Source of the DNA: Tenebrio molitor
Taxonomy: Eukaryota; Arthropoda; Insecta; Coleoptera; Tenebrionidae
Length of the DNA: 64,000 nt
Direction: 5' to 3'
NCBI RefSeq assembly: GCF_963966145.1
Contig: NC_091046.1
Span: 47,988,001-48,052,000 of the forward strand
Shown here: positions 48,079 to 61,027 of the stretch, one piece after another
Layout: every line of letters starts with the position of its first letter
Numbering within the stretch: the first letter of the stretch is position 1
Position numbers and translations under genes: made by a program
Notes under the pieces: generated by a model
Told to the model about the DNA's origin: nothing
The model's database searches: none
Seen by the model: only the letters and a program-made list of their open reading frames with translations

Positions 48079-51000
48079 AACAGTGTAGAAAGTGGAATTT
48101 ATTGAAGAAGTAACGAAAATAATAAAGAATCGACAAAAAAAAATAGACTTGAAGCAATAATAAAAAAATTCAATAGTTTCAGAGAAAAGGTAAACGAGAA
48201 AGTAAGAAACTTGGAAAAATTGTTCTTTTACAACATAATAAAATATTAGAGGATGAAATAATTGAAGTATGTATAAAAAAATCACGAATGAAAAATGTAA
48301 AAAAATGAAGATAGAATTGGGAAAACATAATTGCAAATGACAAAAGGAAAGAAACAAAATGGAAATAAATTAAAACAAGAGAACTAGTAAAAAAGAAAAA
48401 AGGATGACGTAAACAACGAAAATGATAAGGACGTCAACGAAGTTAGAAAGAAAAAAAAAAGAGAACACGGACAAGGACTAAAAAGAATTTAAAAATTGAA
48501 TTTAAAATGAATTCCTACGTAATTAAGTTTGCAGTTTTGGTTTGATGTAAAAAAAAATTCTGCGTAACACAGTATACCTACTAATGATTGCATTAACGTT
48601 TTTATTGGACAAAAATTAGACTTTAGATTAAAAATATGTACTTGAATGGGATTTATAATGGAATACACTATACAAAACTTGCTTTCTTAACTTACCCAAA
48701 TATAAAGATAATTAGTAAATAATTACAATGTTGACAGTTTATTTGTTTTTTACAAACGCGATATAAAAATTTACAAAAATCTAAGGAACAGAAGAGAAAT
48801 TTTACTTTGAAAATTAATTGTAGTAAGGTTCCGAGGTAATAAAGAAGATGAATATAAAAAGAATATGTTAAAATAATGAACACCTATAAAATTGCAAGAT
48901 GGAAAGTTTGAACAAAGGAAAAGTTTTCGCCTAATTTATGAGTTACTCGAGGAAATTAATTTTATAAAACGTTGAAGAAGGGTGAGGGGAATAAGGAATT
49001 TTTTTCGTACTGTTTTCGATGCTTTTGCGGTAGAGTTTTGAGCGGAAAGTACGTAAGCTTGTGCGAAGAAATACATAAAACACAAAACTAACTGTAAAAA
49101 ACATACACTTAATGTTGGCAGAGCGGCAATATTTGCGAATTCGTTTGCTTTAAGTTTTTTAATTCCTTAGTTTGCAAAGTGGAAGAATTCCAAAGATGTC
49201 GGTATTTTTCTCAGCTTTATGCAAAATTTTTCCGATTCGAGCCACTCTCGAGCGCACCCTCTCCGGAACTTTTAAAGGCCCTGCGATGAAAGGGTTATAA
49301 AGAAGTTAGAACGCCAAGTTTCTTCGTGATGTTCCGCGAGAAAGTTTCCTTTCCGAATCACGTCCCCCGACGAGTCCGAATAAAAAGAAAATGGCGTTAA
49401 AATAAAGATTAATTCAATTTAAATTGGCGGGGAGCTTTTAAAAAGGCGATACCAAGTTTAGATTTAAACTTTTTAATAAAACAACTTTCGAAAAAGGCCA
49501 CGCCGACTGAATTCATTACGTCGCCCGTCGATGGAATTAATGCAGGAATAACACCATCAGCTCTGGTATTTTTATGAATTTTTTGCCCGGAATAATTGCC
49601 GCTGCTCACCTCTGGCGACAAATTATCGACCAAATAGAGCGCGAGATGGCGGTAATGGCGCTCGATTGTGGCTAAGTGGCTCCGGAGCGTCGAAATTACA
49701 CTTAAACATCATAATTTAAATAACTTTAAATATTTTATCGGTGTCGACTCCTTATACGCAGCTTTTTGCCAGTCCCCGTTTAACATCTAATTAAGAATGC
49801 AACACCCGACCAATTAAATTCGACGAGAGCGATCCGGATCTCGTAATGAACTTGTCAACGCTTCCCGGGAGACATCTGTTGCCCGATTAATTGCACATGC
49901 AAATCAACTGCATTAAGATAAACATGGCGCCCTTATCGACGACTGCTCGCGGTGGGCGGACCCTCGGTTTTTTCTTCCGATAAATCGACAACAAGAAACG
50001 TCATGAATTGTTAATTAACACATTTGCGTGTCGATCTCGTGGTAAACATCTCCACCGATGCGACTTTCATCGGACACGTGTCCAAAGGGTTTCCCTCTGA
50101 TCGAGTCGGAATTTGAAGGGGGCCCCGTACGTTCCGCTCCAGACGCTCCGACAGGATCAGCTGCGCTGTCAACGTGCAAGGACAAATTTACGTACACGGC
50201 CGAAAAAATCACGAGGTTTATGCGGATTGGACGACCGCCAGGAAACATAAGGATTTACTCGCAACATTTCGTCGTGCAACGCTTTTGTGCCACCGTACGG
50301 CTGTTTTATGCGAGCCGAAACGACCAATGAAACTTTGCTGAAGCCGCAATAAATTCGGCGAAACCTTTGCACTTTTTTCGAATGTGCGCGTCGAGCTAAT
50401 ACGGTCTTTGATCAGGGAAGAAAGAAATTTTTGGCTCGCGGTCTGATGAAGTGGGAGAGCGTGCGCGAGGAATGTTGCAGTGTTTAAAGACGAGGAGATA
50501 AATGGGAAGAGGGGGCAACAAGAGGAGTAGTGACGGATCGTCTGGACAAAGACGAATAGAAGAGGAGGTTTGAAAAAATAATCAGGGGGCTAATTTTGGG
50601 AAAGGAGGAAAACTATAATTCGTTTACTGGATCTGAAGATTTTAACAATCGATTAATAATAATGCTTCGTGGCAAACCCAAAAAAAGATATTAATTTTTT
50701 AAATGTGCATCATACAGTTTTGAAATCTTTGTTATCTCGTTGATATTATATTGTTGCTAAACAATTTTCCTTCGCAAAGCAAAAGATCAGAAGCGATATC
50801 ACGCGTTCAAATGAAATCCTGGGCTGGGAAGCGTATTGACCGCTAACCTAAAATTTAGAGCCAAAAAAGTCTTTCTTTTTTCTTTCTTTACAATGTTTTG
50901 CATTAAAAATAGAATAGCTTAACGATTCCTATGCTCGAAGCAAATATCTAAGGGCACTCTTTGCTGAAAACAAACATGTTCAATTGTATCCCGATTAAAC

Positions 51001-52648
51001 ATAAACAAATGTCATTCGTGTCAAACGGCGGGAAATTCAAACTTTACACTGTTCTAAACGGTTTAATTTTTCCAACGCCTACTCAGCCCAGGATTAATTT
51101 GAACGCGCGATTTTATGAAACTAGATTTTTCGGAGAAAATTTAATTTTTAATTTAAAAGCAGAAATCGAAATGAGATGCAAAATAGTTTTCTTCTAAATT
51201 TGCCATTTTATATTTTGTCTGGGTAAGTTTTTTACTTTGCAATTTGTCTCGCGCCTCTGACGTCCCTCACCTTTCCCCACACCGGCAGCTCTTCGGTGAT
51301 TACCGCACCACCGAATAGGTGATAATAAATCGGTCCGAGCCCCGATATTTATAACGTCGTGGAGGCTGACGTGCTCCGACGACTCGCCATTATTTCACCT
51401 TCCATTTAGCAACATCTGCCGCGAATTTATGCCCATCAATCGCCAACATGCAATAATGAAAAGCGCCTCCGGCAAATTGATTTTCCATCGGAACACCGAC
51501 TGCATGCTGCAACAAGATGGAGGTGCCGTGTGGGCATCGGCGCGGGGGATAAGTCGCCGCTAATAGATTGAGAGTGTTTACAAATTATTGGCAATTTCGC
51601 TCCATCTCGCGGTGAACTCGTCGCATTCGGTGAACTCTAATAACTGGCTGATTTATCGGCGAGAAGATGCTCTTCCGTGTGGCTTCGGATAAGCCTCCGA
51701 TGGAGCCCCGGATAAGACTTATCGCGCGCTCCATCTAACGCAACTGCATCTCCACAACACATCCGAAGGAATAACCTCGCGCTTAAATCATCTCCGAGGC
51801 CGCGGCCGTATTTCAAACCGCCCAAGAGCTATTTGGCTTCGCGGATTATTGCGTCGGCCGCGGATATTTATAACTAAAATTTTGCAATTGCGCAATAATC
51901 GAATCGAATGTTTGCAGATGTTTCGACGATGTTTGGCGCGCAAACAGTATCGAAAGGAGGCGAGAAAAAATTAATAGAGACCTGGGGCGGCATCCGAATT
52001 TAATCAGGACGCATCAGGATTCACCCCGACACGCACAGGCCTCGAAGAAACAACGTACGCCGCCGCCCGGAGAAATTAGCAAAAGAACAAAGCTTATGAG
52101 AGGAAATGGCAAAAATATAGAGGACCGAGCGGGAAAGCGATGAATTATTCATTTGCGGCTCCAGTTCGGAGTGGAGTTTGGATTTGGGCTCGTATTGAAG
52201 AGAACGGCGATCGAGTGTCGTTTCTTGAATCGCAATAAACAAGAAAGGGTTTTTCACCAGAAATCCAATAACCGATCCAATTAACAACTTCCATTCACAT
52301 ATTTGTTTAATCGGAGAGCTACTCAGAGGCCAGGTTGAAGAAGTTGCGGAGTGGAGTTTCGCAGAAAGGAGCGATTCATTCGAACCATTTCAGGAGACGA
52401 TCGATTTTTAGGCTTTAATTAAATTTTATGCGGAAATCTTATAGAGTGATTGGAGGCGCCGACGAAAGGAATTAGTCCACGAGGAGAGGGAAAAATAGCG
52501 ATGGTTGGATACGCAAGTGGCACCGAAAGTTTCTACAGTTTATAGACACAAATATTATTTTTTAACAGACTGAAATCGACCTGTAATCAAGACATCACGC
52601 ATGTTCCTTTTTTTTTGAACTGCACTGCACTCCATCATTTTTGCATAA
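48079..52648. other. Gene-less stretch with a purine-rich segment
   Basis: From about 48100 to 48480 the plus strand is strongly A/G-rich. Elsewhere there are only chance frames. From 52600 the sequence resembles one unit of the tandem array that continues after 53068 (CCATCATTTTTGCA at 52632). Confidence 0.45.
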
Positions 52649-53068
52649 TATACCGGGACATTTTTTTAATACTGAACATAGCCCATACTTTCTTATTCCC
52701 TGTATTCAGTTTTAAAAAACACAGGTCAATGCATGTATGTAATCAAGTAACCATGGTAACGAAAATAACTTCTTGACAGTTTCAAAAAATGGTCAAGTTG
52801 TTTGAAGAAAAAATACACATAATGCACTTATTCCATGCCAATCAGAGCATTAGAAATCTACGTGACATTTTCAATGCAACACATGATAGACCAATTCCAT
52901 CAATCGGAACAATGTTTAACATTATTTTAAAATGTCGACGATTTTTGAAGGTTCGTGTATAATTGGTTGCATAGCAACTCACAATTCACTGATCTGTGCT
53001 TTTTAAAATTGAATATAGGGAATTACGTAGTATGACTATGTTCAGTGTTAAAAAAATTTCCCGGTATA
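52649..53068. mobile_element. 420-bp TIR element with a transposase DNA-binding fragment
   Basis: Ends TATACCGGGACATTTTTTTA (52649 onward) and its inverted copy (to 53068, CCCGGTATA) match over about 40 bp. Inside, plus strand 52789-52962 is a 57-residue open frame starting MVKLFEEKIHIMHLF, with NQSIRNLRDIFNATHDRPIP and GTMFNIILKCRRF, the pattern of the helix-turn-helix (DUF4817-like) region at the start of many insect Tc1/mariner-related transposases. It is a deletion derivative. Both flanks look like one unit of the surrounding tandem array. Confidence 0.75.
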
Positions 53069-53082
53069 TATACGAGTATGTA

Positions 53083-54100
53083 TTTGCTGATTTCTTAAGT
53101 AGCGATGGAGATAGAGTCGTAGAGTATTTTGCAATCGATTTGTCATAGTTAAATCTACAAGACGCAGTTTTTAGATTTGATATAGGTAGCTCAAGGGGTA
53201 ACATTGTCACTTTAGTGCCACAATATTTTGGTACCTCCACCATTCTTGTAAAACAAATATGTACAATTTTCTTCCTTTTTGTTATTGATAGAATGATACA
53301 CTTCTTACATTCGATCTGCTACGATTAAATATATAAAAACAAATTTTTGTATTTGATTTAGTTCAAGCAATAATAGAAATATCGTAATTTTTTATGCCTG
53401 GATAGCCCCTTGCAAAACATACAAATATAATTTTCTTTATTAATGTTCGAGATACAATCATGCAATTTTTTGTATTCAATTCGTCACTATTAAGTCTACA
53501 AAATAAATGAATTAAATTTGACCCAGCTCAAAAGGTAACAGAGATATTGTGATTTCTGTTGAAAAAATACTCTGGCGCCGCCACCATTTTTCAAAGTGCA
53601 TTTTTGCTGATTTTTTTAACGAGTGATAGAGATAGAGCCATGTTTTCCATTCGATTTATCTACAAGACGTAGTTCTTAGATTTAATCTAGCTCAGGCGGT
53701 AACAGATGTGTATCATTATTTTTAATGAAAGAAATTCTTTGGCGCCTCCACCATTTTTGTAATGCATGTAAATATGGTTTTCTGTACGAACGTTGGATAT
53801 TAGAGCAATTAACTCTACAAAACACAGTTCTTTCCTTCACTCACTTAATTTTTTGTATTCGATTGAACACACTCTACGAAAGGCATCAGGTTTTAGACTT
53901 GATTTCGTTCAAACAGCAGCAGATATATCATCATTTTTTGTGAAAAAATATGTTGGGGCATCCACCATTTTTGCAAAGCTTAAGTGCTCTTCAGTTAAAG
54001 TTAGAATTGTACAGTTTTTTTTATTCGATTCTCCACTTTAAGCCTAAAGATCACGGTTTTTAGATTAGCTTCAGCTCAAGCCAGTAAAAGAGATAAATAA
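53083..54100. repeat. Degenerate tandem array, unit about 170-210 bp
   Basis: Anchors recur in order: CTGATTT...GATAGAGATAGAG, GTATTCGATTTGTC, CTACAAGACGCAGTTTTTAG, AGCTCAA..GGTAACAGA, and CTCCACCATTTTTG. The last anchor is near 53235, 53580, 53747 and 53961, with a weaker match near 53400, giving about six units. The array continues on both sides of two inserted TIR elements (to the left at about 52600-52648 and to the right at about 54775-54852). Similarity between units is modest, so it is old. Confidence 0.78.
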
Positions 54101-54748
54101 AGTCCATTTTTTAATTATAGTCCGATGGATCAATTAATAAGCAGAGCAACTGTTATATTGCCATCTCTTTTCAACATAATGTAAAACAAGCTATTGGATT
54201 TTTGTACGTATTTTATTAAGTCCGTCCCACTATGCATCTCGCTTTGGCAGGTGCGCTTAGAGCAAGACGCGAGTTGTACGTTTATTTCATTACGCGAGTT
54301 GTACGTTTATTCCATTAGCGACGTCAAATTTTTAGGTTAGGTCGTAACTACATTTGTGATATAATTTTTTAATTTTGCTTAAAATTTCCGCCGTATGATG
54401 CGAAGGAAAAGCTACGTAACTCTTTCTTCAACAGCATCCACTGGCAGAAGCGGACCATTATTATCTCATTTCCGTGTAAAATACATTAACAAATTTCTTA
54501 TTAGCGTGTACGGGCATTGACCTTACGTGGCATTGCCGAAACAAAATCTAGGAAGAAAGAAAGACAGTCCAAACCTGGTTGTTTAGTGTTGTTTTCAACA
54601 ACTTTTAATATATTTTACCTATTAGTTGATAAATAGTTATCAAAAATTGGTAGCACCATGCACTGCTGTCAAATGTCGAAAGCAGACGCAGGTCACGTCG
54701 ATTTCTTGATTCGGACTAAGCTCATCGGACTATAATAAAAAATGGACT
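54101..54748. mobile_element. 648-bp TIR element inserted in the tandem array
   Basis: Left end 54101-54127 (AGTCCATTTTTTAATTATAG then TCCGATG) and right end 54723-54748 are inverted copies with one base of difference in length. The interior has a 26-bp sequence repeated directly at about 54268-54318 (ACGCGAGTTGTACGTTTATT). No transposase is seen. Confidence 0.82.
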
Positions 54749-56458
54749 TACATACTGTTATTTAAAAAAAAAAAAATTGCAAAACATATTTTTAGGTTTC
54801 TTAACTAATGTTAGAGATGCCGTTTTTTGTATTTGATTTGTCATAGTTAATTCAAAATTGTTATTGAAAAATGCCAAAAGCTAACTGAGCCTTTTAATGC
54901 ATCGTTTTGAAGTGAAAACTTTTAAAATCGTATTAATTCATAGCTCAGTCATTGAAAGCATTAAAACACCTATTTGAAAAGTTTGTAAAAAAGACTAGCA
55001 TTGACAGTTGCAATCAAATTATAACTGTCAATGTACAATGTGAATATGTACAAGAATACAGCGTTTGCTTCATAATTTATTCAACAGATGTAATTGATTT
55101 GCCAAAAAAAGTCGGTGTCACGTTCGCATAAATAAATTAACATGACCGATTCAATTTCCAAAAAATATATTTTCTCTTTTTCACTTTGCAGATATTTTGT
55201 TTACGCCAGAATAATGTTGGGATTTCGCGTTTTCTGAACGAAAACCTTGTCACGCCTGAATCTCTCCGACACACCAAGAAAATTGAGCTGTACGTATCAA
55301 TTATCCTTTCCTCCCCCATTGTTTTATTTAGGTTTACAGGCGGTGCATGCCGCGAGTTGTGCAAAGTGGAATGAAATATGACGGTGACACGGACCGACGT
55401 AGGTCGTAAAGCATGATATACGAGATCATCCGTCCAACATTGCCGCCGCCATCCGCCGAAACGACACCATTTTTATCTAAGGTGAACCGACGGATAAAAA
55501 CCGCCCCCGAACGGCAAGAGAAAAACGGCAAAGCGTCCCCTCGCGTCGATTACGCCGACAATAGCAACAAACAAAAATGATGACATCGCCGCCCGGACTA
55601 ATGACACACCGGAGCGATCACACGTATTCGTTAAAACGGCCAATTAATTTCATTGCGGCCGGCGATTTGTCTGTGAAATGTAAATTGGAAACCGTTCCGA
55701 ATGGACATCATACAATGGCCGTTTTTATGCAAATTATTTTATCAAAAGCTCCGCGTCCCGCCAAATTGATGATCAAGCGCGAACGTGAACGAAAAACAAA
55801 TCCGACAGCGAGGTCGGCAGCGAAGCGGGGAACACCCCGTAGATCGATATCTGGACAAACGTCCGTGTAAATATTTTTCGGTATTATTTCTGTTCTGGCG
55901 TTCTGGTCGTTACACGACGACTGAATCTCACTTCAGACCATTTAAATCTGCACCGGGGGTAGCGCATGGCGGGGTGTTACCATGGCAATGACATCCTTCC
56001 ACATCTCTTTTGTCTCCGGAGGATTAGGTACGGGGGGCTTTCACTCGCTATTTATAATTTTCTCTCTAAATTAGTTTAAAACGAACCGAACACGGTAATA
56101 TGTTTTATTTAACTTAAATAGGTGTTGACAAGAGCAACCGGCACAGAAAATTGTTAATATGTTGCGCGAGGGTGACACGGGCCTGATGAGAATCGGCCTG
56201 ACGGCAGGATGAGGTCACATGTTCAAACAGGAGGGAGCGAACAACTGGAAACCGGAACCTGATTCGAAAACAAATACACTTTTTATGATGCCGAGCATCG
56301 GCTGTCGGGACAATTGCACAGTTATCTATCGCTGTGATTTTGGGGTAAAAATCAGGAGGAGTGGCTAAATTAAAGAGGAAATTGGCAATTTATGTAACTG
56401 AAAATGGTGGATGCGCCGGAAAATTTTCCAAACAAATATTTTCGATAATTGAAAATTT
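54749..56458. other. End of the tandem array, then gene-less sequence
   Basis: 54775-54852 resembles the array unit resuming after the insertion (GCAAAACATA, AATGTTAGAGAT, GTATTTGATTTGTCATAGTT). Beyond that no exon or repeat is recognised. Confidence 0.5.
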
Positions 56459-56693
56459 ATACAGGGTGTATTAAAAATAAGTACAATAATTTTAACTGGT
56501 AACAGAACTCGTTAACTATAACGTAATTGTTAAATAACATTTTTGCAAATTGTCAAAATTGTTTTGTCATTTTACCCCCCTTTAATTTCACATCTCTGTA
56601 TTTATTAATCAAAAATCAAGAGTTATGTTGTTGGTGGCCAATGTGATGCAACAAATAAAATAGCTGTTAAAATTAATTGTTGTACTTTTAGGC
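56459..56693. repeat. Truncated TATACAGGGTG fold-back repeat
   Basis: The left end starts TATACAGGGTGTATTAAAAA. An inverted match to its next segment (AAGTACAATAATTTTAACTG) lies at about 56665-56692, but the expected ACACCCTGTATA on the right is missing. This is a decayed relative of the 23500-24027 repeat. Confidence 0.6.
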
Positions 56694-58876
56694 TTTAGGG
56701 CCCAAAAGGCATTATTTACGCCCACAAATTACTGTATAAATGACTTCATATTGATACGATTTTACAAAAAATTATTTTGGCAATTTTGACTTTTCCTTTG
56801 ATGGAAATTACACGCTTAATAAATCATTTACTTTCTTACGAGTATTAAAATAATAAATCTGACAATGGGGTGGCAAGAAAATGTCGAACAGACACTGACA
56901 GAAAAAAAAGTTGCATCCGTTGCATCACTGAATCAGTTAGTCCAACATGAAAAGAAAAGATCATAGCCAAAAAGAACGTGAATGCATAATAGTACAGTTA
57001 CACTATGCATCGTGAGCGGTAAATTCACGGTGTAAAAAACATTTATAATCCTAACCTTGCATCTCTAAAATGAAACAAGAAAAACTAGCAGTTTACAGAG
57101 TTGCACAATTGGTGGATGCGACAGGAAATCAATAATTATTCACCGTCAATGTTCAAGGAACAAACAAACGTTTTCGTTACCGCTAGACACTATTAGATAT
57201 TTTTTCTGTGGGGAAGGGTTAGAGCGTCCGATGTTATCGGATCGGTGGTGCGTGGGGTTTCCCGGTCGTCAGCCGATTCCCTCTCAATTAGAATTCTCGC
57301 TTAAATTATTAATAACTTACCTAGTAACTTTGTTTACTAATTAAGGCAAATACCGAACAAAGAACGAATTTAGCAGCAAGTAAGCCCCGAAGTTGCCCGT
57401 GTAAACTTTTCTTATTGCATTAATTAATTATTAGTTCCGAAGGACGCTTTCGCTTTAAAACTCTCCGTGCTCCTGATCCGTGAAGGCCGTCGCTGTTTTG
57501 ACAGAACAGAAATAATATTTCGAGCGACGGGTGAGCGATCTCGAGGCAAATACGTCGCCCTGTCAGAATCTAAACATTGCAAAAGATACACGTCTGCACC
57601 TAGGGGGAAATCATGGAGGTAAAATATTTATACGGGAGCGCCTGAAACAAAACGAGACCTGAATACACAAATCGGGCGACTTTATTCAATTTGGCGACCC
57701 TCTGGTCACATACTCGGGAGATTTTCGGAAATTCGGGGCTTTGTTCGCCCTAACGAACCCGGGGAAGGCCCCTTAATGATTTAGCCGCGATCAAAAGAGA
57801 GCGCCACTAGCGTCTAAATCAGCCGCAACGAGTTTTCTCGCTTTAAAATGCAAATGGGTTTTGTTGGCATTACTTATGACAACGGATCCAATTTCCTTGT
57901 TCTGTTTTATGTTGGCGGTAATGTGTATCACATATTTTACTGGAGGATTTTCGCCGACTCGTGTTTCGCGGTCGCATGCATATTTCAGGAGGCGGCGGCG
58001 AAGGGGTGACACCCGACAGGCCTCCCTCCGACTCACTGATACGTCTTAATGTTTAATAGTCTTGATTAACACAACTCGGGCTCCTCGACTTGTTGCGAAA
58101 CGAACGCAAACAAGCCTCGACGGTCTGGCGAGATGAATTATTAAATGCATTCGTCACCCGACTGTTCGCGTCTGACACAACTTTGCAAGAATAAATTATC
58201 TGGCGTTGGCGGTGTTTTTAATATCGCCGCTCGAGATGAGATACCAACAACTTTAACAAACGAACAAAAAAACAGAGCGAATTCGTGCAGACATTGTCTC
58301 TCTAAAAAATAAAACAAACGTGTTAATGTTAATTTATAACGTCGAGTCCCTCCGCTGATTCCTAAGAAGTGTTAAGTTATTACTATTATTATTAGGACCG
58401 TGCACCCTTAAATTCTGCCGATGACCGTTTCTTTCGCTCCTTACGTTTTCTGCAACTTTGCCCGCCCCCGACATTTTTCATGAAAGTTTTGTTCGAGATC
58501 CAATAAAACTTGGTTAAGAAGTTCTATTAATCTCGAACGGGGAGAAAAATCGCCCTCGACTGGACACACGCCCGATCCTGGCACATTTAATAACTTTTTA
58601 TTTAAGGGTTGAACACTTTCTCCATTATAAACTTTCTCAGATTCACTTTTCATTCTGCAGAGATGAGAATGAGACGAATTAAAATTTTTAGGTTGGCATG
58701 GCAATGACAATTACAATAAAGTCAAAAGTCGTTGGTAGAATAGTGGATTCGGTGATGAATTTTTGAAAATGCACCGATTTAAGGTCCATCACACTTTCAT
58801 TAAATTCTGATTTGGAAATTAATCGAAATGATAATCCCTGAGACACTTTATTCACTTTTGAAAGTGATAGTTTGAA
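56694..58876. other. Gene-less stretch upstream of the Ly6 gene
   Basis: No exon or element is recognised. The sequence just before 58877 is AT-rich and has no clear TATA box at the expected distance, so the Ly6 promoter may be further upstream or the gene may have a non-coding first exon. Confidence 0.4.
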
Positions 58877-59313
58877 ATGAGAAAAATGTCAAATCTCCTC
58901 ACGATTTTGTTGGTTTTCTGCACGAATTCGCCCGTTTTTGGACTAAAATGTTACAGATGCGTTTCGTCTGCTTTTAACACTTCTTTGGCTGACTGTCTTC
59001 AGCCGATTGAAGAAGTTTGTAGCGATAACGTCGAGTCATGTTACTACATACACAAAACCAGTGGTAAATCCGTGAGAAATTGCATTTCTTCGCCTCAAAT
59101 ACCTATATAATGCTTTTAGTAACAGTCAAGGGCTGCGTGAAATTTCCCAGTATAATAGAGGGGTGTCATAAGGGTTCAAAAGAAGCCAGCAAGTCCTGCA
59201 TGATTTGCAACACAGATTTGTGCAACATGAACAAGAGTCAACTTATCACGCCCGTCCGTGCCTTGACGGCCGTTTTGCTCTTTTTGCTAATAATAAAAAA
59301 CTATTTTTTCTGA
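58877..59313 (+). CDS. Secreted GPI-anchored Ly6/uPAR-type protein (two exons)
   Basis: A small three-finger-fold surface protein of the Ly6 family; in insects such proteins act in septate junctions, sleep and channel regulation, but this member's role cannot be told. Exons 58877-59063 and 59120-59313 are joined by a 56-bp GT-AG intron, giving 126 residues. An N-terminal signal peptide (LLTILLVFCTNSPVFG) is followed by LKCYRCVS, ten cysteines in the mature part, and the hallmark CNTDLCN. A hydrophobic C-terminal tail (ALTAVLLFLLIIKNYFF) fits a GPI-attachment signal. Two in-frame ATGs (58877 and 58886) could start it; the first is chosen for length and both keep the signal peptide. The stop codon is 43 bp from the stop of the convergent kinase gene. 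AATAAA at 59292-59297 lies inside the coding sequence. Confidence 0.88.
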
Positions 59314-59322
59314 ATATTAACA

Positions 59323-59328
59323 TTTATT
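59323..59328 (-). terminator. Likely poly(A) signal of RIO kinase 2
   Basis: AATAAA on the minus strand about 29 bp past the RIO kinase 2 stop codon. Cleavage 10-30 nt further on would place the 3' end within the coding end of the convergent Ly6 gene, so the two mRNAs probably overlap. Confidence 0.55.
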
Positions 59329-59356
59329 AACATTAATTAATTACAACCTTAACAAG

Positions 59357-61027
59357 TCATTCCCAACCCCAAATACCCTTACTCTGCCTGATAGTATCGT
59401 TATTTTCCCGCCTAACTCTCGTGACGGCGCTAGCTTCGCCCTTAGCCACACAGTTCTTCCTTTCCAATCTCTTCTGTTTGCCTGACATCTGTTTTTTGAC
59501 CCGATTTTTTATTTCATCTGGATTAATTGTGGTGGCTGTGGATCTAATACTTCCACTTTCAAATCTCTCAAATGAATCATTTGATTCATTGTCGCTCTCA
59601 CTTCTCAAAAAGTCTTGCTCATTTTTCAACTTTATTCTGTCAAAAATTTCGTCAATTGAATATTGATTCTTCCCTTCAACGTCAACTGTCTCCTGCTTCT
59701 GTTTTACAGATTCACTTTTGATCTGTACTTCTGATTCGCGTTCTTTTTGTTCTTCTAATTCATCTTCTTTGTGTTCATCCTCATTCTGTCCTCCTTCCAA
59801 CTCAGCATCTTCATCAATTCCTAGTTCAATGTTTAAATCCTTGGCCATTTCTTTAGTGAAACCTGAACACAGCACTTCTGCATCTAGCGCACCTGTCCTT
59901 TCAATGTCGCTAAATTTCGGATATAATTCGCTTTCATAACTGAAGCGTTTTTTGAAAAAGGTTCTGATGCAATTCACGTCGCGATTGAAAAACCTTGAAT
60001 TTAAAAAAATTACTAAAAAGTTAAAAAACCATTGAACACTACATTTCTGCATTTTCATGAGCTGTAGAAACCATCTGAGGAAAATCAATAATAATAGGTT
60101 TTTCATCATCTGTTTCTATCATTATATTAAATTCATTGAAGTCTCCATGGATGACCCCACTGTCAGCCAGTTTCACAATTAGATTCATCAATTCATCATA
60201 AAGACCTTCTACATCATTAAGTTCCATAATGTGACACCTGAATATATTTTTATATAATTAATGTTTTTACAGTCTCCAAAACTTACAAAGGCTTGCCCTG
60301 AACCAGTTCCATTATTACACAATGTCTGTTGAAATCAATTGGTTTGGGGACTGGAAATTTCCTGTCATATAACGCTTTCATGTAAGCAAATTCTTTAGTG
60401 GCTGAAATTCTTGACAAATAGAGCCAAGAAGCAGATTTTCTGTGTTTGTGATAGTCTCTCTTGTTTGCAACATTACGGAAGCAAATGCGCCCCAATCTGT
60501 CAAAATGTAGTAAGAAATGGTACACACTTGTGGACACAATACAAACCTGTGCAGTTTTAGGCACAAGGGTTCACCTTCAGGATTTGCGACCACATAAATA
60601 TTACTTTCCTTACCCACACCAATTTGGTTACCAAATGAGCCAATAATTTCACGTTTTGTCAAAGAATGTAAAGCGAGATAGTCGTAACCCATGTTGGTTA
60701 AGCGGTAACCGTCGTCTACAAAAAATTAAAAAACGCGTCAAATAAATTTTTTCGTATCGTGCAGTCTTACATTTGCGTCCTCTTTCGTAACTCAACAAGC
60801 CGTGTTTGCACAGATCGCGCAACAATTTGTGCACGCCTCCGTGTTGTAAATTCGCGAGAGAGGCGGCCAGGGGGCCTGGGACTAACTCGTGGTTCTTCAT
60901 TCCCATCTCGATCTGAAATTTTGAGGTTAGGAATGTCAAAACGTTCTAATTTTTAATTTACTGCTGTTAGAACGCGAAAGTCCTCGGCTGTAAGATAGCG
61001 CAAAATTGTAACATTCAATTTCCCCAT
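59357..61027 (-). CDS. RIOK2: RIO kinase 2 (six exons)
   Basis: An atypical kinase/ATPase that binds pre-40S ribosomal particles and is needed for late maturation of the small subunit in the cytoplasm. Minus-strand exons: 61027-60962, 60912-60771, 60715-60547, 60496-60287, 60237-60043, 59993-59357, with introns of 49-55 bp, giving 472 residues. The N-terminal winged-helix region starts MGKLNVTILRYLTAEDFRVL and includes EMGMKNHELVPG and YDDGYRLTNMGYDYLALHSL. Kinase marks follow: the nucleotide loop GVGKESNIYV, the lysine in CLKLHRLGR, the catalytic loop IHGDFNEFN, and IIDFPQ in place of DFG. The C-terminal part (EMFFNRDVNC, then an acidic E/D/K-rich tail) ends in WGWE. The tail is somewhat shorter than in human RIOK2, as is common. 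The start is the ATG that gives the conserved first residues. Confidence 0.96.
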
